NCBI GenBank assembly: GCA_035455265.1 | Contig: DATIFK010000200.1 | Span: 1 to 21,313, forward strand | Direction: 5' to 3' | Length of the DNA stretch: 21,313 nucleotides | Origin: MGOM01 sp035455265 | GTDB taxonomy: Bacteria > Chloroflexota > Anaerolineae > Anaerolineales > E44-bin32 | Position numbers and translations under genes: made by a program | Notes under the pieces: model-generated | Seen by the model: the letters and a program-made list of their open reading frames with translations, nothing else | The model's database searches: none | What the model was told of the DNA's origin: nothing | In this document: in pieces, positions 1 through 6,675 of the stretch | How the letters are laid out: each line of letters starts with the position of its first letter | How positions within the stretch are numbered: the first letter of the stretch is position 1

Positions 1-1
1 C

Positions 2-340
2 CTCACCCACCTGCCGACGGGCATCGTCGTCCAGTGCCAGGATGAACGTTCGCAGCTCCAGAACCGCACGCGGGCGATGAGCATCCTGCGGGCGCGCCTG
101 TACGACATGGCCGTCGAGGCCCAGCAGGCGGCGCTCGACGAGGCCCGCCGTTCCCAGGTCGGCAGCGGCGGACGCTCCGAGAAGATCCGGACCTACAACT
201 TCCCTCAATCGCGCGTGACCGACCACCGCATTGGGGTTTCCCTCCACAACCTCCCTGCAGTCCTCAACGGCGAGATCGATGGCTTCATCGACGAGCTTTC
301 GGCGCGCGAGCAGGCGGAACGACTTCAGGCCACCGGCTGA
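2..340 (+). CDS. prfA: Peptide chain release factor 1 (RF1), C-terminal part
   Basis: Partial gene: the reading frame is open from base 2 to a TGA at 338-340, giving 112 residues of the C-terminal region. RF1 recognises UAA/UAG stop codons and triggers peptide release on the ribosome. Visible family signatures are the stretch THLPTGIVVQCQDERSQ, which lies just after the GGQ catalytic loop (itself off the window), then the RSEKIRTYNFPQSRVTDHRI region and the terminal IDGFIDEL. There is no frameshift or truncation at the 3' end. The next gene is prmC, which methylates the GGQ glutamine of this protein. This prfA-prmC pairing is the classical arrangement and supports both calls. Confidence 0.95.
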   Translation, partial: LTHLPTGIVVQCQDERSQLQNRTRAMSILRARLYDMAVEAQQAALDEARRSQVGSGGRSEKIRTYNFPQSRVTDHRIGVSLHNLPAVLNGEIDGFIDELSAREQAERLQATG

Positions 341-344
341 AACG

Positions 345-1193
345 GTGACCATCGGCGAGGCCTTGCGCCGATCGCGCCGTGCCCTGTCGACGGCCAGCGA
401 CAGCGCCGACAGCGATGCTCGCCGCCTGGCGGCAGAGGCGATGGGGGAGTCGGTCACCTGGGTGCTGGCCCACCCGGAAGCGACCCTCAGCGATGCCCAG
501 GCCACCTGGCTCCAGCAGGCTGTGGAACGCTGCGCTCGGGGCGAGCCGCTGGCCTACGTCCTCGGGTGGTGGGAGTTCTACGGCCGACGCTTTCATGTCA
601 CGCCCGACGTCCTGATCCCTCGTCCCGAAACAGAGCTCCTCGTCCAGCAAGTCCTGGACCACGTACGGTCGAATCCAGCGGCGACGGAGGTCGTCGACGT
701 CGGCACGGGATCGGGCTGTATTGCTGTGACCCTGGCCGCCGAGGACCCCCGCCTGCGATTGTTGGCCGTCGACATCTCGCGTCCGGCGCTGAAGATTGCC
801 CGCGGCAACGCTCGGACCTACGAGGTGGAGGAACGAATCCGCTGGGTGCAGGCTGATCTTCTGACCGCATTTCGCACCGGGTGTGACGTCGTAGTGGCCA
901 ACCTGCCGTACATCCCTCGGGCGCGGCTGGCACAACTCGAAGTGGCGCGGCACGAGCCGCGGCCCGCCCTCGATGGCGGCGACGATGGGTTGTCCACGCT
1001 CCGCCGGCTCGTCTCTGGACTGGCAGGCGTCCTCCGTCCCGGCGGGTTCGTCGCGATGGAGCTCGACGAAGGCCAGGGAGACTCGCTCAAGTCCCTTCTG
1101 GCCGCCGCGTTCCCTCGGGCGGAGATACGAATCGGGACCGACCTCTCCGGCCTCGAGCGTTTCGTGACGCTCGCCGACATCGGTCCGTCGTGA
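345..1193 (+). CDS. prmC: Peptide chain release factor N5-glutamine methyltransferase
   Basis: A 282-residue SAM-dependent methyltransferase that modifies the GGQ glutamine of RF1/RF2. I chose the GTG at 345, four bases after the prfA stop. It gives the usual short helical N-terminal domain (TIGEALRRSRRAL...). The upstream in-frame ATG at 231 would add a low-complexity extension inside prfA. Visible motifs are IPRPETE near residue 91, the SAM-binding loop VVDVGTGSGCIA near 116-127, an acidic loop VDIS near 142, and the substrate motif N-L-P-Y at 186-189. That motif is NPPY in E. coli HemK/PrmC, so one Pro is replaced by Leu. The length matches the family (about 280). The stop overlaps the start of the next gene (GTGA), implying translational coupling. 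Confidence 0.93.
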   Translation: MTIGEALRRSRRALSTASDSADSDARRLAAEAMGESVTWVLAHPEATLSDAQATWLQQAVERCARGEPLAYVLGWWEFYGRRFHVTPDVLIPRPETELLVQQVLDHVRSNPAATEVVDVGTGSGCIAVTLAAEDPRLRLLAVDISRPALKIARGNARTYEVEERIRWVQADLLTAFRTGCDVVVANLPYIPRARLAQLEVARHEPRPALDGGDDGLSTLRRLVSGLAGVLRPGGFVAMELDEGQGDSLKSLLAAAFPRAEIRIGTDLSGLERFVTLADIGPS

Positions 1194-1813
1194 GCGAAGC
1201 CAGAATCGTTCGAACGGATTCACCCGGCTGGTTGGCCGACGCCGTGGCCGTGTTGCAGCGCGGCGGCCTGGTGGCGTTTCCCACCGACACCGTCTACGGC
1301 GTCGGCGCGGTCGCCTTCGATCCCACAGCCGTAGCCCGCATCTACCGCGCCAAAGGCCGACGCGAGGAGAACCCGATCCCGGTTCTCGTCGCCGGGGAGG
1401 AGGCCGTGGACAAGCTCTGCCTCCATCCGCCGGCGGGAGCACGGCGCCTGGCCCACGTCTTCTGGCCTGGCCCATTGACGCTGGTGGTCCCGAAAGCACC
1501 CGGCCTCCCAGCGGAGGTCAGTCCCGGGCCCTCGGTTGGCCTTCGGGCGCCGGATCATCCGGTGGCGGAGGAACTGTTGCGCGCCATCGGCCCTCTGGCC
1601 ACGTCCTCCGCCAATCCGTCGGGCAAGCCGCCGGCAACGCGCGCGGAGGACGTGCGAGCTTCTCTGGGAGGGACGATCGATCTGGTGATTGACGGAGGCG
1701 AAGCCCCCGGGGGGATGCCGTCCACCGTGCTCGACTGCACCTGCGATCCGCCGCGAATTCTTCGGCCGGGACCGGTCAGCCTGGAGCAGATCCTACCGGT
1801 GTGGGCGGGCTAA
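1190..1813 (+). CDS. tsaC: L-threonylcarbamoyladenylate synthase (TsaC/YrdC/Sua5 family)
   Basis: A 207-residue protein of the YrdC fold. It makes threonylcarbamoyl-AMP from Thr, bicarbonate and ATP, the first step of the t6A37 modification of ANN-decoding tRNAs. Signatures: PTDTVYGVG (31-39), the KxR motif (K55, R57), FWPGPLTLV (91-99) and the SSANPSG loop (139-145). The length corresponds to the short TsaC form without the extra Sua5 C-terminal domain. The start GTG at 1190 overlaps the prmC stop by 4 bases, so the two are co-translated. The later t6A genes tsaE and tsaB lie about 7 kb downstream in the same window; tsaD is not present here. Confidence 0.93.
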   Translation: MSEARIVRTDSPGWLADAVAVLQRGGLVAFPTDTVYGVGAVAFDPTAVARIYRAKGRREENPIPVLVAGEEAVDKLCLHPPAGARRLAHVFWPGPLTLVVPKAPGLPAEVSPGPSVGLRAPDHPVAEELLRAIGPLATSSANPSGKPPATRAEDVRASLGGTIDLVIDGGEAPGGMPSTVLDCTCDPPRILRPGPVSLEQILPVWAG

Positions 1814-1881
1814 GCCGACGTTAATTCGCGGTTCATCCCGGACTCAGCCGCCGGTGCCATCCTGTCGCTGCATTCTCCTCC

Positions 1882-2790
1882 TCAACCCGCGCCACGGAGC
1901 TCCGAGCCGGCTCCCGGCGCGGTTTGAGTTTCCGGGAGGGTGCGCCTCCCCCAGGGCTCGGTGTACCACCGCAGATACGCCTCGAGGTTCCCCGACCAGT
2001 ACTCCGGCGTATGGTCTCCCGGGTCGAGGCTCCAGGTGTACACGTAGCCGGCTTCGTCAAGGAGATCCCTCAGCTCGAACACGGACATCCGCAAGCTGTC
2101 GTGATCGCCAATGTCGATCCACAAGCGCGGGCTGTCCGACGACATCGCCTTGATCCAATCCGCCACGTAGTACATATCCGGCGAAAGGACGGCCGGGCTG
2201 TGCAAGCCGATCGATCCGAAGACGTCGGCGTGCTTCATCCCGATCCGCAGCGCCCAACCTCCGCCGCGCGAGAGCCCTCCGATGGCACGACGGTCCCGTG
2301 TGCCGGCGCCGTGGTAGGTCTTCTCGACGTAGGGCAACAGGTGATCCACCAGTGCCGACTCGAATTCCAACCCTCGACGCTGCCAGGGTAGGACGATCAG
2401 GAACGGCGGGGCGTCGCCGCTGGCGATGAGGCGGTCGGCCTGCACGCCGATGCCCAGATCCTGCCACTCCTGGTCGGTCTTCAAGAGTCCGTGCAGCATC
2501 ACCAGGATGGGAAGAGATCCGTCCACAGTTTCGTCGTAGCACGGAGGCAAGTAGACGCGGTACGGGATCGATCGTGGCAGATCGTCGTCGAGGTACTCAT
2601 CGACGACGAAGGTGCCGGGTTCGCCGAGGCAGGCTCGAGGTGTGGCGCTGGGGACGACGGTCGGCGCTGGGCTCGCAGTCGTTGTGGCCGTGGGCCGGGG
2701 AGTCGAGGTGGTGCCGGCCGTTGGCGCGGGCGCCGACAGGCACCCGCCCAGGATGGCGGCGATCGGGATCAGTCCAAGGAAGCGTCGCAT
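1882..2790 (-). CDS. Secreted lipoprotein, putative esterase (alpha/beta hydrolase, esterase D/Fes-like)
   Basis: A 302-residue minus-strand protein with a lipoprotein signal peptide (MRRFLGLIPIAAILGG, lipobox Cys17). A Thr/Pro/Ala-rich linker spans about residues 20-52, followed by an alpha/beta-hydrolase domain of the putative-esterase family (PF00756-like). Catalytic candidates are the nucleophile Ser174 in GGLSRGG, an acid in the GDHD segment (Asp229 or Asp231) and His260 in PGDHTPEYW. HGLLKT near residue 100 would supply oxyanion-hole residues. The substrate is unknown; family members cleave carboxyl or feruloyl esters, siderophore esters or S-formylglutathione. It is convergent with tsaC and divergent from the riboswitch operon. 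No Shine-Dalgarno is visible: the ATG abuts a hairpin on its 5' side. Confidence 0.85.
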   Translation of the reverse strand: MRRFLGLIPIAAILGGCLSAPAPTAGTTSTPRPTATTTASPAPTVVPSATPRACLGEPGTFVVDEYLDDDLPRSIPYRVYLPPCYDETVDGSLPILVMLHGLLKTDQEWQDLGIGVQADRLIASGDAPPFLIVLPWQRRGLEFESALVDHLLPYVEKTYHGAGTRDRRAIGGLSRGGGWALRIGMKHADVFGSIGLHSPAVLSPDMYYVADWIKAMSSDSPRLWIDIGDHDSLRMSVFELRDLLDEAGYVYTWSLDPGDHTPEYWSGNLEAYLRWYTEPWGRRTLPETQTAPGAGSELRGAG

Positions 2791-2835
2791 GCGGGGAACG
2801 AAACCCCGCCGTCCCTGCCATCCGATGGCGGGACG
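2791..2835 (-). promoter_or_regulatory. Two tandem hairpins in the leader of the esterase gene
   Basis: GCGGGG (2791-2796) pairs with CCCCGC (2804-2809). CGTCCC (2810-2815) pairs with GGGACG (2830-2835), extended inward by GCCA/TGGC with a bulged T. In the minus-strand mRNA the first hairpin ends on the base just before the ATG. No ribosome-binding site is visible between them. The pairing is read directly; a role in translation control is an inference. Confidence 0.45.
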
Positions 2836-2936
2836 ACGGGGGCGCCTGTTGACGGGAGTCTAGGCTACAAGCCGAGGCGGGTCAAGGGGGCGACCACCGT
2901 GTCGTCCGGCTTCGCCCCTGCACGGCCGAGGCGTTG

Positions 2937-2942
2937 TATAAT
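2937..2942 (+). promoter_or_regulatory. Promoter -10 box of the FMN-riboswitch/riboflavin transporter operon
   Basis: A perfect TATAAT preceded by G. It lies 16 bases before the first base of the aptamer P1 stem, so transcription would start near 2949, just ahead of the riboswitch. No convincing -35 box is present; the nearest TTC-type hexamer, at 2911-2916, would need a 20-bp spacer. Confidence 0.6.
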
Positions 2943-2957
2943 CGTCGCAGTCAAATA

Positions 2958-3080
2958 GCCTTCGGGGCAGGGTGAGGGCCAGTCGGCCCAATTCCCGATC
3001 GGCGGTAAAGCCCGCGAGCGCCTTGGCGCACGATCCGGTGTAACTCCGGAGCCGACGGTACAGTCCGGATGGAAGAAGGC
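2958..3080 (+). ncRNA. FMN riboswitch (RFN element)
   Basis: An FMN-sensing aptamer. P1 is GCCTTC (2958-2963) pairing with GAAGGC (3075-3080). The conserved core reads in order: CGGGGCAGGGTGA (P2 5' side), ATTCCCGATCGGCGGTAAAG, CCCGCGAGCG, GATCCGGTGTAACTCCGGAGCCGACGGTA and AGTCCGGATGGAAGAAGG. These match the RFN consensus throughout (GGCGGTAAA...GCCCGCGAGCG..., GGTG-N-CC, GCCGACGGT, AGTCCGGATG). Two departures are seen. An extra hairpin GGGCC-agtc-GGCCC is inserted in the P2 loop between GGGTGA and AATTCCC, and the usual ACCGGCGGT is ATCGGCGGT. It controls the ABC transporter that follows, presumably as an OFF switch when flavin is abundant. Confidence 0.95.
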
Positions 3081-3121
3081 GAGCCGCTCCCGTGAGGGAC
3101 CGGCCAACCGTGCGGCTCGCC
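3078..3121 (+). promoter_or_regulatory. Expression-platform hairpin overlapping riboswitch P1
   Basis: A 10-bp perfect inverted repeat: GGCGAGCCGC (3078-3087) with GCGGCTCGCC (3112-3121). Inside it is a smaller TCCC/GGGA hairpin (3088-3091/3096-3099). The first three bases are shared with the 3' strand of aptamer P1, so this helix and a fully closed P1 cannot both form. It is followed by the terminator at 3156. Confidence 0.6.
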
Positions 3122-3155
3122 GCTTTCGGCGATCGCGCACTTCCGCCTGTGACCT

Positions 3156-3187
3156 GCCCCGAGAAAGGATCGGGGCGTTCTTGTTCT
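3156..3187 (+). terminator. Riboswitch-controlled intrinsic terminator
   Basis: Stem GCCCCGA (3156-3162)/TCGGGGC (3170-3176) with loop GAAAGGA, followed by the U-rich GTTCTTGTTCT (3177-3187). The 5' arm, extended as CCTGCCCCGA (3153-3162), is perfectly complementary over 10 bases to TCGGGGCAGG (2962-2971) in the aptamer 5' strand. That pairing would be an antiterminator excluding both the terminator and the aptamer core. The loop also reads as a Shine-Dalgarno-like sequence. Confidence 0.75.
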
Positions 3188-3198
3188 CCGGGCCGGCG

Positions 3199-3981
3199 AT
3201 GGACCAGCGAAGGCGAACGCGGTGGGCGGGCGGCGCCGGCCGAACCGCGGCGCTTGCTCTGCCGGCACTGCTGGCGCTGGCCGTCTGGGCCGTGCTCTCG
3301 CGTTGGACGGGATGGCCGGACTTCCTCCTGCCAGGTCCCTCGGCCGTTTGGGATGCGATCGGGCGCGCCTGGCGCGATGGAAGCCTGCTGCATCACGCCG
3401 GCGTGACGCTGGGGGAGGTGCTGGCCGGGTTGGGCCTTGGGCTGGCGGTGGCGTTGCTGCTGGCCTATCCGCTGGCGAAGTCGCGCCGCATCGAACGCTT
3501 GCTGTCTCCCTACATCGTCGCCTCTCAGGCCGTGCCGACCGTCGCCATCGCACCGCTGCTGATCATCTGGTTCGGCCCGGGGACGCTGTCCAAGATCCTG
3601 GTGTGCGCGCTGATCGTCTTCTTCCCCATCTTGATCAGCGCCGTGGCCGGACTTCGGTCTGTCCCCGAGGACCTGCGCGACCTGATGCGCTCCCTGAGAG
3701 CGACACGCTGGCAGACGTTCCTCCACCTGGAGGCGCCGTCGGCCATGCCGAACCTGTTGGCAGGCCTGAAGATCGGCGCCACCCTGTCCGTCATTGGCGC
3801 GGTGGTGGGGGAGTTCGTCGGCTCGGATGAGGGCCTCGGCTTCCTGGTCAACCACGCTCGCGGCCTGTACAACACACCCCTGGTCTTCGCCGCCCTGATC
3901 ACGTTGATGGTTTTGGCGCTCCTGCTCTATGGCCTGGTGGCGGTCCTGGAACGCGTGGCCCTGGCGTGGCGCCGAGGTTGA
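3199..3981 (+). CDS. ribX: ABC transporter permease, riboflavin uptake (RibX-like)
   Basis: A 260-residue inner-membrane permease of the SsuC/TauC/ThiX type (BPD_transp_1), with about six hydrophobic segments. The cytoplasmic EAA loop that contacts the ATPase is visible in EDLRDLMRSLRATRWQTF...PSAMPNLLAGLKIG (about residues 157-193). Start: ATG 3199 is taken by convention, but no ribosome-binding site precedes it. A TTG at 3181 lies 11 bases after GAAAGGA in the terminator loop and would add six residues; I cannot decide between them. It is the first gene after an FMN riboswitch and is followed by a binding protein and an ATPase. The substrate assignment (riboflavin or a related flavin) rests on the riboswitch and on the known RibXY systems, not on residues. 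Confidence 0.85.
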   Translation: MDQRRRTRWAGGAGRTAALALPALLALAVWAVLSRWTGWPDFLLPGPSAVWDAIGRAWRDGSLLHHAGVTLGEVLAGLGLGLAVALLLAYPLAKSRRIERLLSPYIVASQAVPTVAIAPLLIIWFGPGTLSKILVCALIVFFPILISAVAGLRSVPEDLRDLMRSLRATRWQTFLHLEAPSAMPNLLAGLKIGATLSVIGAVVGEFVGSDEGLGFLVNHARGLYNTPLVFAALITLMVLALLLYGLVAVLERVALAWRRG

Positions 3982-3994
3982 AACGGAGGTGATC

Positions 3995-4969
3995 ATGGTT
4001 CGCGCCCGCTTGACCATGCTCCTGTTGTTGGTTGGCGCGATAGCAGCCGCGTGTGGTCGGACGCCTCCGTCGCCCGAGAGCCTGACGACGGTCCGACTGC
4101 CGATGGGCTATCTGCCGAACGTCCAATACGCTCCGTTTTATGTCGGCGTGGAACGCGGTTTCTTCGCCGATGAAGGGTTGGCGCTCGACTTCGACTACGC
4201 CTTCGAGACCGACGGCATCGCCCTGGTCGGCGCCAACGAACTGCCTTTCACGTTGGCCTCCGCCGAGCAGGTTCTGCTCGCGCGGGCGCAGGGGCTCCCG
4301 GTGGTCTACGTCCTGAGTTGGTGGAACGACTTTCCGGTCGCGGTGGCCGCGCCGGCGGACGGCGACATCCACACCCCGCAGGATCTGCGCGGCAAGAGGA
4401 TCGGGATTCCCATCCTGGGAGGCGCTTCCTACATCGGATACCGCGCCTTGCTCGACGCCAACGCGATGCCGGAAGACGCCGCCGCGCTCGACGTCATCGG
4501 CTTCACGCAGGTCGAGGCACTCCTGGCGGGCCGCGTCGACGCGGCGGTGGTTTACGCCAACAACGAACCGATCCTGCTGGCGGCGCGCGGCCTGCCGGTG
4601 ACTCTGCTTCGAGTGGCCGACTACGTCCATCTGGCCTCCAACGGTCTGGTGACGAACGAGACGACGCTGCGGGAGAACCCCGAGCTCGTCCGGCGGATGG
4701 TCGGCGCCACGCTGAAAGGGATCGCGGCGGCGCTGGCCGATCCGGAGGCAGCCTTCCAGACGTCTTTGGATTTCGTCGAGCTGGAACCCGCCGACCAGGC
4801 CGTCCAACGCCAGGTCCTGGCAGCCACGATGGACTACTGGTCGTCCCCGCGCCCGGGATTCAGCGACCCGGAGGCGTGGCAGAACATGGAGCAGGTCTTG
4901 CTGCGCATGGGTCTGCTGACCTCAACGGTCGATCCGGGGCAGGCCTACTCCAACGAGTTCATCCCCTGA
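3995..4969 (+). CDS. ribY: ABC transporter substrate-binding lipoprotein, NMT1/THI5-like (RibY-like)
   Basis: A 324-residue lipoprotein that would capture the flavin outside the membrane and hand it to the permease. It has a signal peptide with lipobox-type AAAC (Cys20), then an NMT1/THI5-type periplasmic-binding fold beginning VRLPMGYLPNVQYAPFYVG (33-51). Family features include ERGFFADEGL (53-62), DLRGKRIGIP and a GRVDAAVVY segment. The ATG at 3995 is chosen because GGAGGTGAT precedes it at proper spacing and the signal peptide starts there; the longer frame from 3929 lies within the permease gene. The THI5-like fold is also used for thiamine precursors (ThiY), but those operons carry TPP riboswitches, so the FMN riboswitch favours riboflavin. 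Confidence 0.87.
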   Translation: MVRARLTMLLLLVGAIAAACGRTPPSPESLTTVRLPMGYLPNVQYAPFYVGVERGFFADEGLALDFDYAFETDGIALVGANELPFTLASAEQVLLARAQGLPVVYVLSWWNDFPVAVAAPADGDIHTPQDLRGKRIGIPILGGASYIGYRALLDANAMPEDAAALDVIGFTQVEALLAGRVDAAVVYANNEPILLAARGLPVTLLRVADYVHLASNGLVTNETTLRENPELVRRMVGATLKGIAAALADPEAAFQTSLDFVELEPADQAVQRQVLAATMDYWSSPRPGFSDPEAWQNMEQVLLRMGLLTSTVDPGQAYSNEFIP

Positions 4970-5721
4970 TGCCGACCGCCCGCCAACCTGTGCTGGAAGC
5001 GCGCCATCTTCGCAAGGCCTATCGCAACGGCTCGGGCGAACTGTTGGCTTTGCGCGACGTCAGCCTGACCGTCGCCCCCAACGAATTCGTCTGTGTCGTC
5101 GGTCCTTCGGGATGCGGCAAGACGACCTTGTTGAGGCTCCTGGGCGGCCTGATCCGCCCGACCGAGGGAGAAGTGTTCTTCGAAGGCGAACTTCTCCAGG
5201 GCCCGCGGCGGCGTATCGGTTTTGTCTTCCAACAGGCGAACCTGATGCCGTGGCGCACGGCTCTCGACAACGTGCGCCTGCCGCTGGAGCTGCAGGGTCT
5301 CGATCCAGCGGACCAAGACCGTCAGGCTCGGAGCTTGCTCGAGCTCGTTGGATTGCAGGCCTTCGGCAGAATCTATCCGCACAACCTGTCCGGCGGCATG
5401 GCGCAGCGTGTGGCCCTGGCCCGAGCACTGGTGCACGAGCCCGATCTGCTGCTGTTGGATGAGCCGTTCGGGTCGCTGGATGCCCTGACGCGCGATCGCA
5501 TGGGCGCCGAGTTATCCCGCATCTGGGAGGCGCGACCGGTCACCGTGGTGATGGTGACCCACTCGATCGGCGAGGCGGTCCTCCTGGCAGACCGTGTGAT
5601 CGTGCTGAGCCCGCAGCCGGGCGAGGTGCGGCTCGAGCTCAAGATCCCGATGCCGCGGCCCCGCCAGCCGCACACGGCGGCTTTCGGTCAATTGGCGACG
5701 AAGATACGCGCGGCGTTGTAG
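4969..5721 (+). CDS. ABC transporter ATP-binding protein of the riboflavin importer
   Basis: A 250-residue nucleotide-binding subunit of the SsuB/TauB/ThiZ class. It has Walker A GPSGCGKT (45-52), Q-loop FVFQQ (86-90), signature LSGGM (140-144), Walker B LLLLDEP (160-166), D-loop SLD (169-171) and the H-loop His in VTHS (198). All catalytic residues are present. The ATG overlaps the stop of the binding-protein gene (ATGA), so the three transporter genes form one transcription and translation unit under the FMN riboswitch. It completes the importer; no other ATPase gene is needed to explain the system. Confidence 0.93.
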   Translation: MPTARQPVLEARHLRKAYRNGSGELLALRDVSLTVAPNEFVCVVGPSGCGKTTLLRLLGGLIRPTEGEVFFEGELLQGPRRRIGFVFQQANLMPWRTALDNVRLPLELQGLDPADQDRQARSLLELVGLQAFGRIYPHNLSGGMAQRVALARALVHEPDLLLLDEPFGSLDALTRDRMGAELSRIWEARPVTVVMVTHSIGEAVLLADRVIVLSPQPGEVRLELKIPMPRPRQPHTAAFGQLATKIRAAL

Positions 5722-5734
5722 ACCCTCACCCTAA

Positions 5735-5761
5735 CCTCTCTCCCGCGGCGCGGGAGAGGGG
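5735..5761. repeat. GC-rich palindrome between convergent genes; dispersed-repeat-like, possible terminator
   Basis: CTCTCCCGC (5738-5746) pairs with GCGGGAGAG (5750-5758) and can be extended to about 12 bp, preceded by CCCTCACCCTAACC (5723-5736). It lies 14 bases after the ATPase stop and before the convergent lipoprotein gene. There is no T-run, so termination is only possible. The sequence resembles short palindromic repeats found dispersed in many genomes. Confidence 0.5.
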
Positions 5762-5793
5762 ACCAATGGGCGGGGCGTCAGGCCATTCCTCGG

Positions 5794-6546
5794 TTAGGGG
5801 ATCGAATAGGAGACGAGTTCCATCTCCCAATCCAATCCCCCCGTATCGCTCTGGGCCACGGACTTGACCATGCCTACGTTCTCTGCGGCCCAGTCTGAGA
5901 TATCGACGGTCACGTCAAAACCCGGGCCGACGAATTCCATCACGATGTCCAACCTCATGGCATCGAACGTGCCGGCAGGGACGCTGATGCTTTCCTTGCC
6001 AACGGCCCGGAAATCGAGATGGATGTCAAACGTCATGCTTCCATCCGAGCCTGTGGCCGTGAGACTCTCCGAAGACGACCAGGTGTCCCCGGGATTGATC
6101 TGCTTCGGGATACTGACGCCGGTGTAGGAATTCGTCGACCATTGCTGATTCGGGAATACGGCCGAAAACATCCCCCCGTTGGTCTGCAGCCAGAGGAGTC
6201 CCTCAGGCGTGCATGTCCACGTGATCACGTAATCTGCGTTTGATCGGGTCGTTTCTATGAGGAAGGCGTCAGAACCCACGTCGGTGATGGTGTCGACCTG
6301 CGTGTCGTCTTGCTGGCTCGTGTGGTAGCTCGAGGTCCAGGTCGCACCTTCCACCACGGGCCAGTACGGGTTGTCGCAAAGGCCCAGGGAACTCTGACTG
6401 GTTGGCGCCGGCGCGCTTGGCTGGGCAGCCGTGGGCTGTTCAGAGAAGTTCGTCTGAGCTTGTGGAGTCGGTTGAGCAGCCTGACAGGCGGCCAGCAGAG
6501 TGATCGGGAACAAATGCACAAGTCTCTTCAGGTTAGTGGATTCCAT
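5794..6546 (-). CDS. Hypothetical secreted lipoprotein
   Basis: A 250-residue minus-strand protein. The start at 6546 is chosen because AGGAAGGA lies about 7 bases upstream and it begins a typical lipoprotein signal (FPITLLAAC, Cys21); the longer frame from 6603 has no such features. After the Cys comes a Gln/Pro/Ala/Thr-rich linker (about 22-53), then a soluble beta-rich domain. That domain contains NPYWPVVEGATWTSSY, TWTCTPEGLLWLQ, INPGDTWSSS and VPAGTFDAMRL segments, and a C-terminal AAENVGMVKSVAQ. The WPVVEGATW/PAGTF/ENVGMVKS pattern resembles uncharacterised extracellular DUF3108/TapB-like proteins; this is family resemblance from memory only. No catalytic motif was recognised. Confidence 0.75.
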   Translation of the reverse strand: MESTNLKRLVHLFPITLLAACQAAQPTPQAQTNFSEQPTAAQPSAPAPTSQSSLGLCDNPYWPVVEGATWTSSYHTSQQDDTQVDTITDVGSDAFLIETTRSNADYVITWTCTPEGLLWLQTNGGMFSAVFPNQQWSTNSYTGVSIPKQINPGDTWSSSESLTATGSDGSMTFDIHLDFRAVGKESISVPAGTFDAMRLDIVMEFVGPGFDVTVDISDWAAENVGMVKSVAQSDTGGLDWEMELVSYSIP

Positions 6547-6675
6547 GAACAATTCCTTCCTGCTACCAGCGTTCCTGTACTTCCGTCCGAGGCGTGTCAT
6601 CACGTTATCACGAATGGCGTTCTCCGACCATTACCAGGCGCCTCCGGCGTGCCGGATGCCCTCCCCAAGAATCAG

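Noticed and set aside
231..344. prmC starting at ATG 231
   Set aside because: The added N-terminus is low-complexity and lies wholly inside the prfA reading frame; the family domain begins right at GTG 345.
285..1499. Long minus-strand open frame opposite prmC and tsaC
   Set aside because: Low-complexity Arg/Pro/Gly-rich product without motifs, opposite two well-supported genes; expected from high-GC third positions.
2958..3080. Cobalamin or TPP riboswitch upstream of an NMT1/THI5-like transporter
   Set aside because: TPP elements would show CUGAGA and ACCUGAUCUGG-type cores and cobalamin elements GCCACUG; instead every conserved RFN block is present.
2860..4017. Long minus-strand open frame opposite the riboswitch and permease
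   Set aside because: It would run through the FMN aptamer and the permease; composition (Gln/Arg/His-rich) is that of an antisense shadow.
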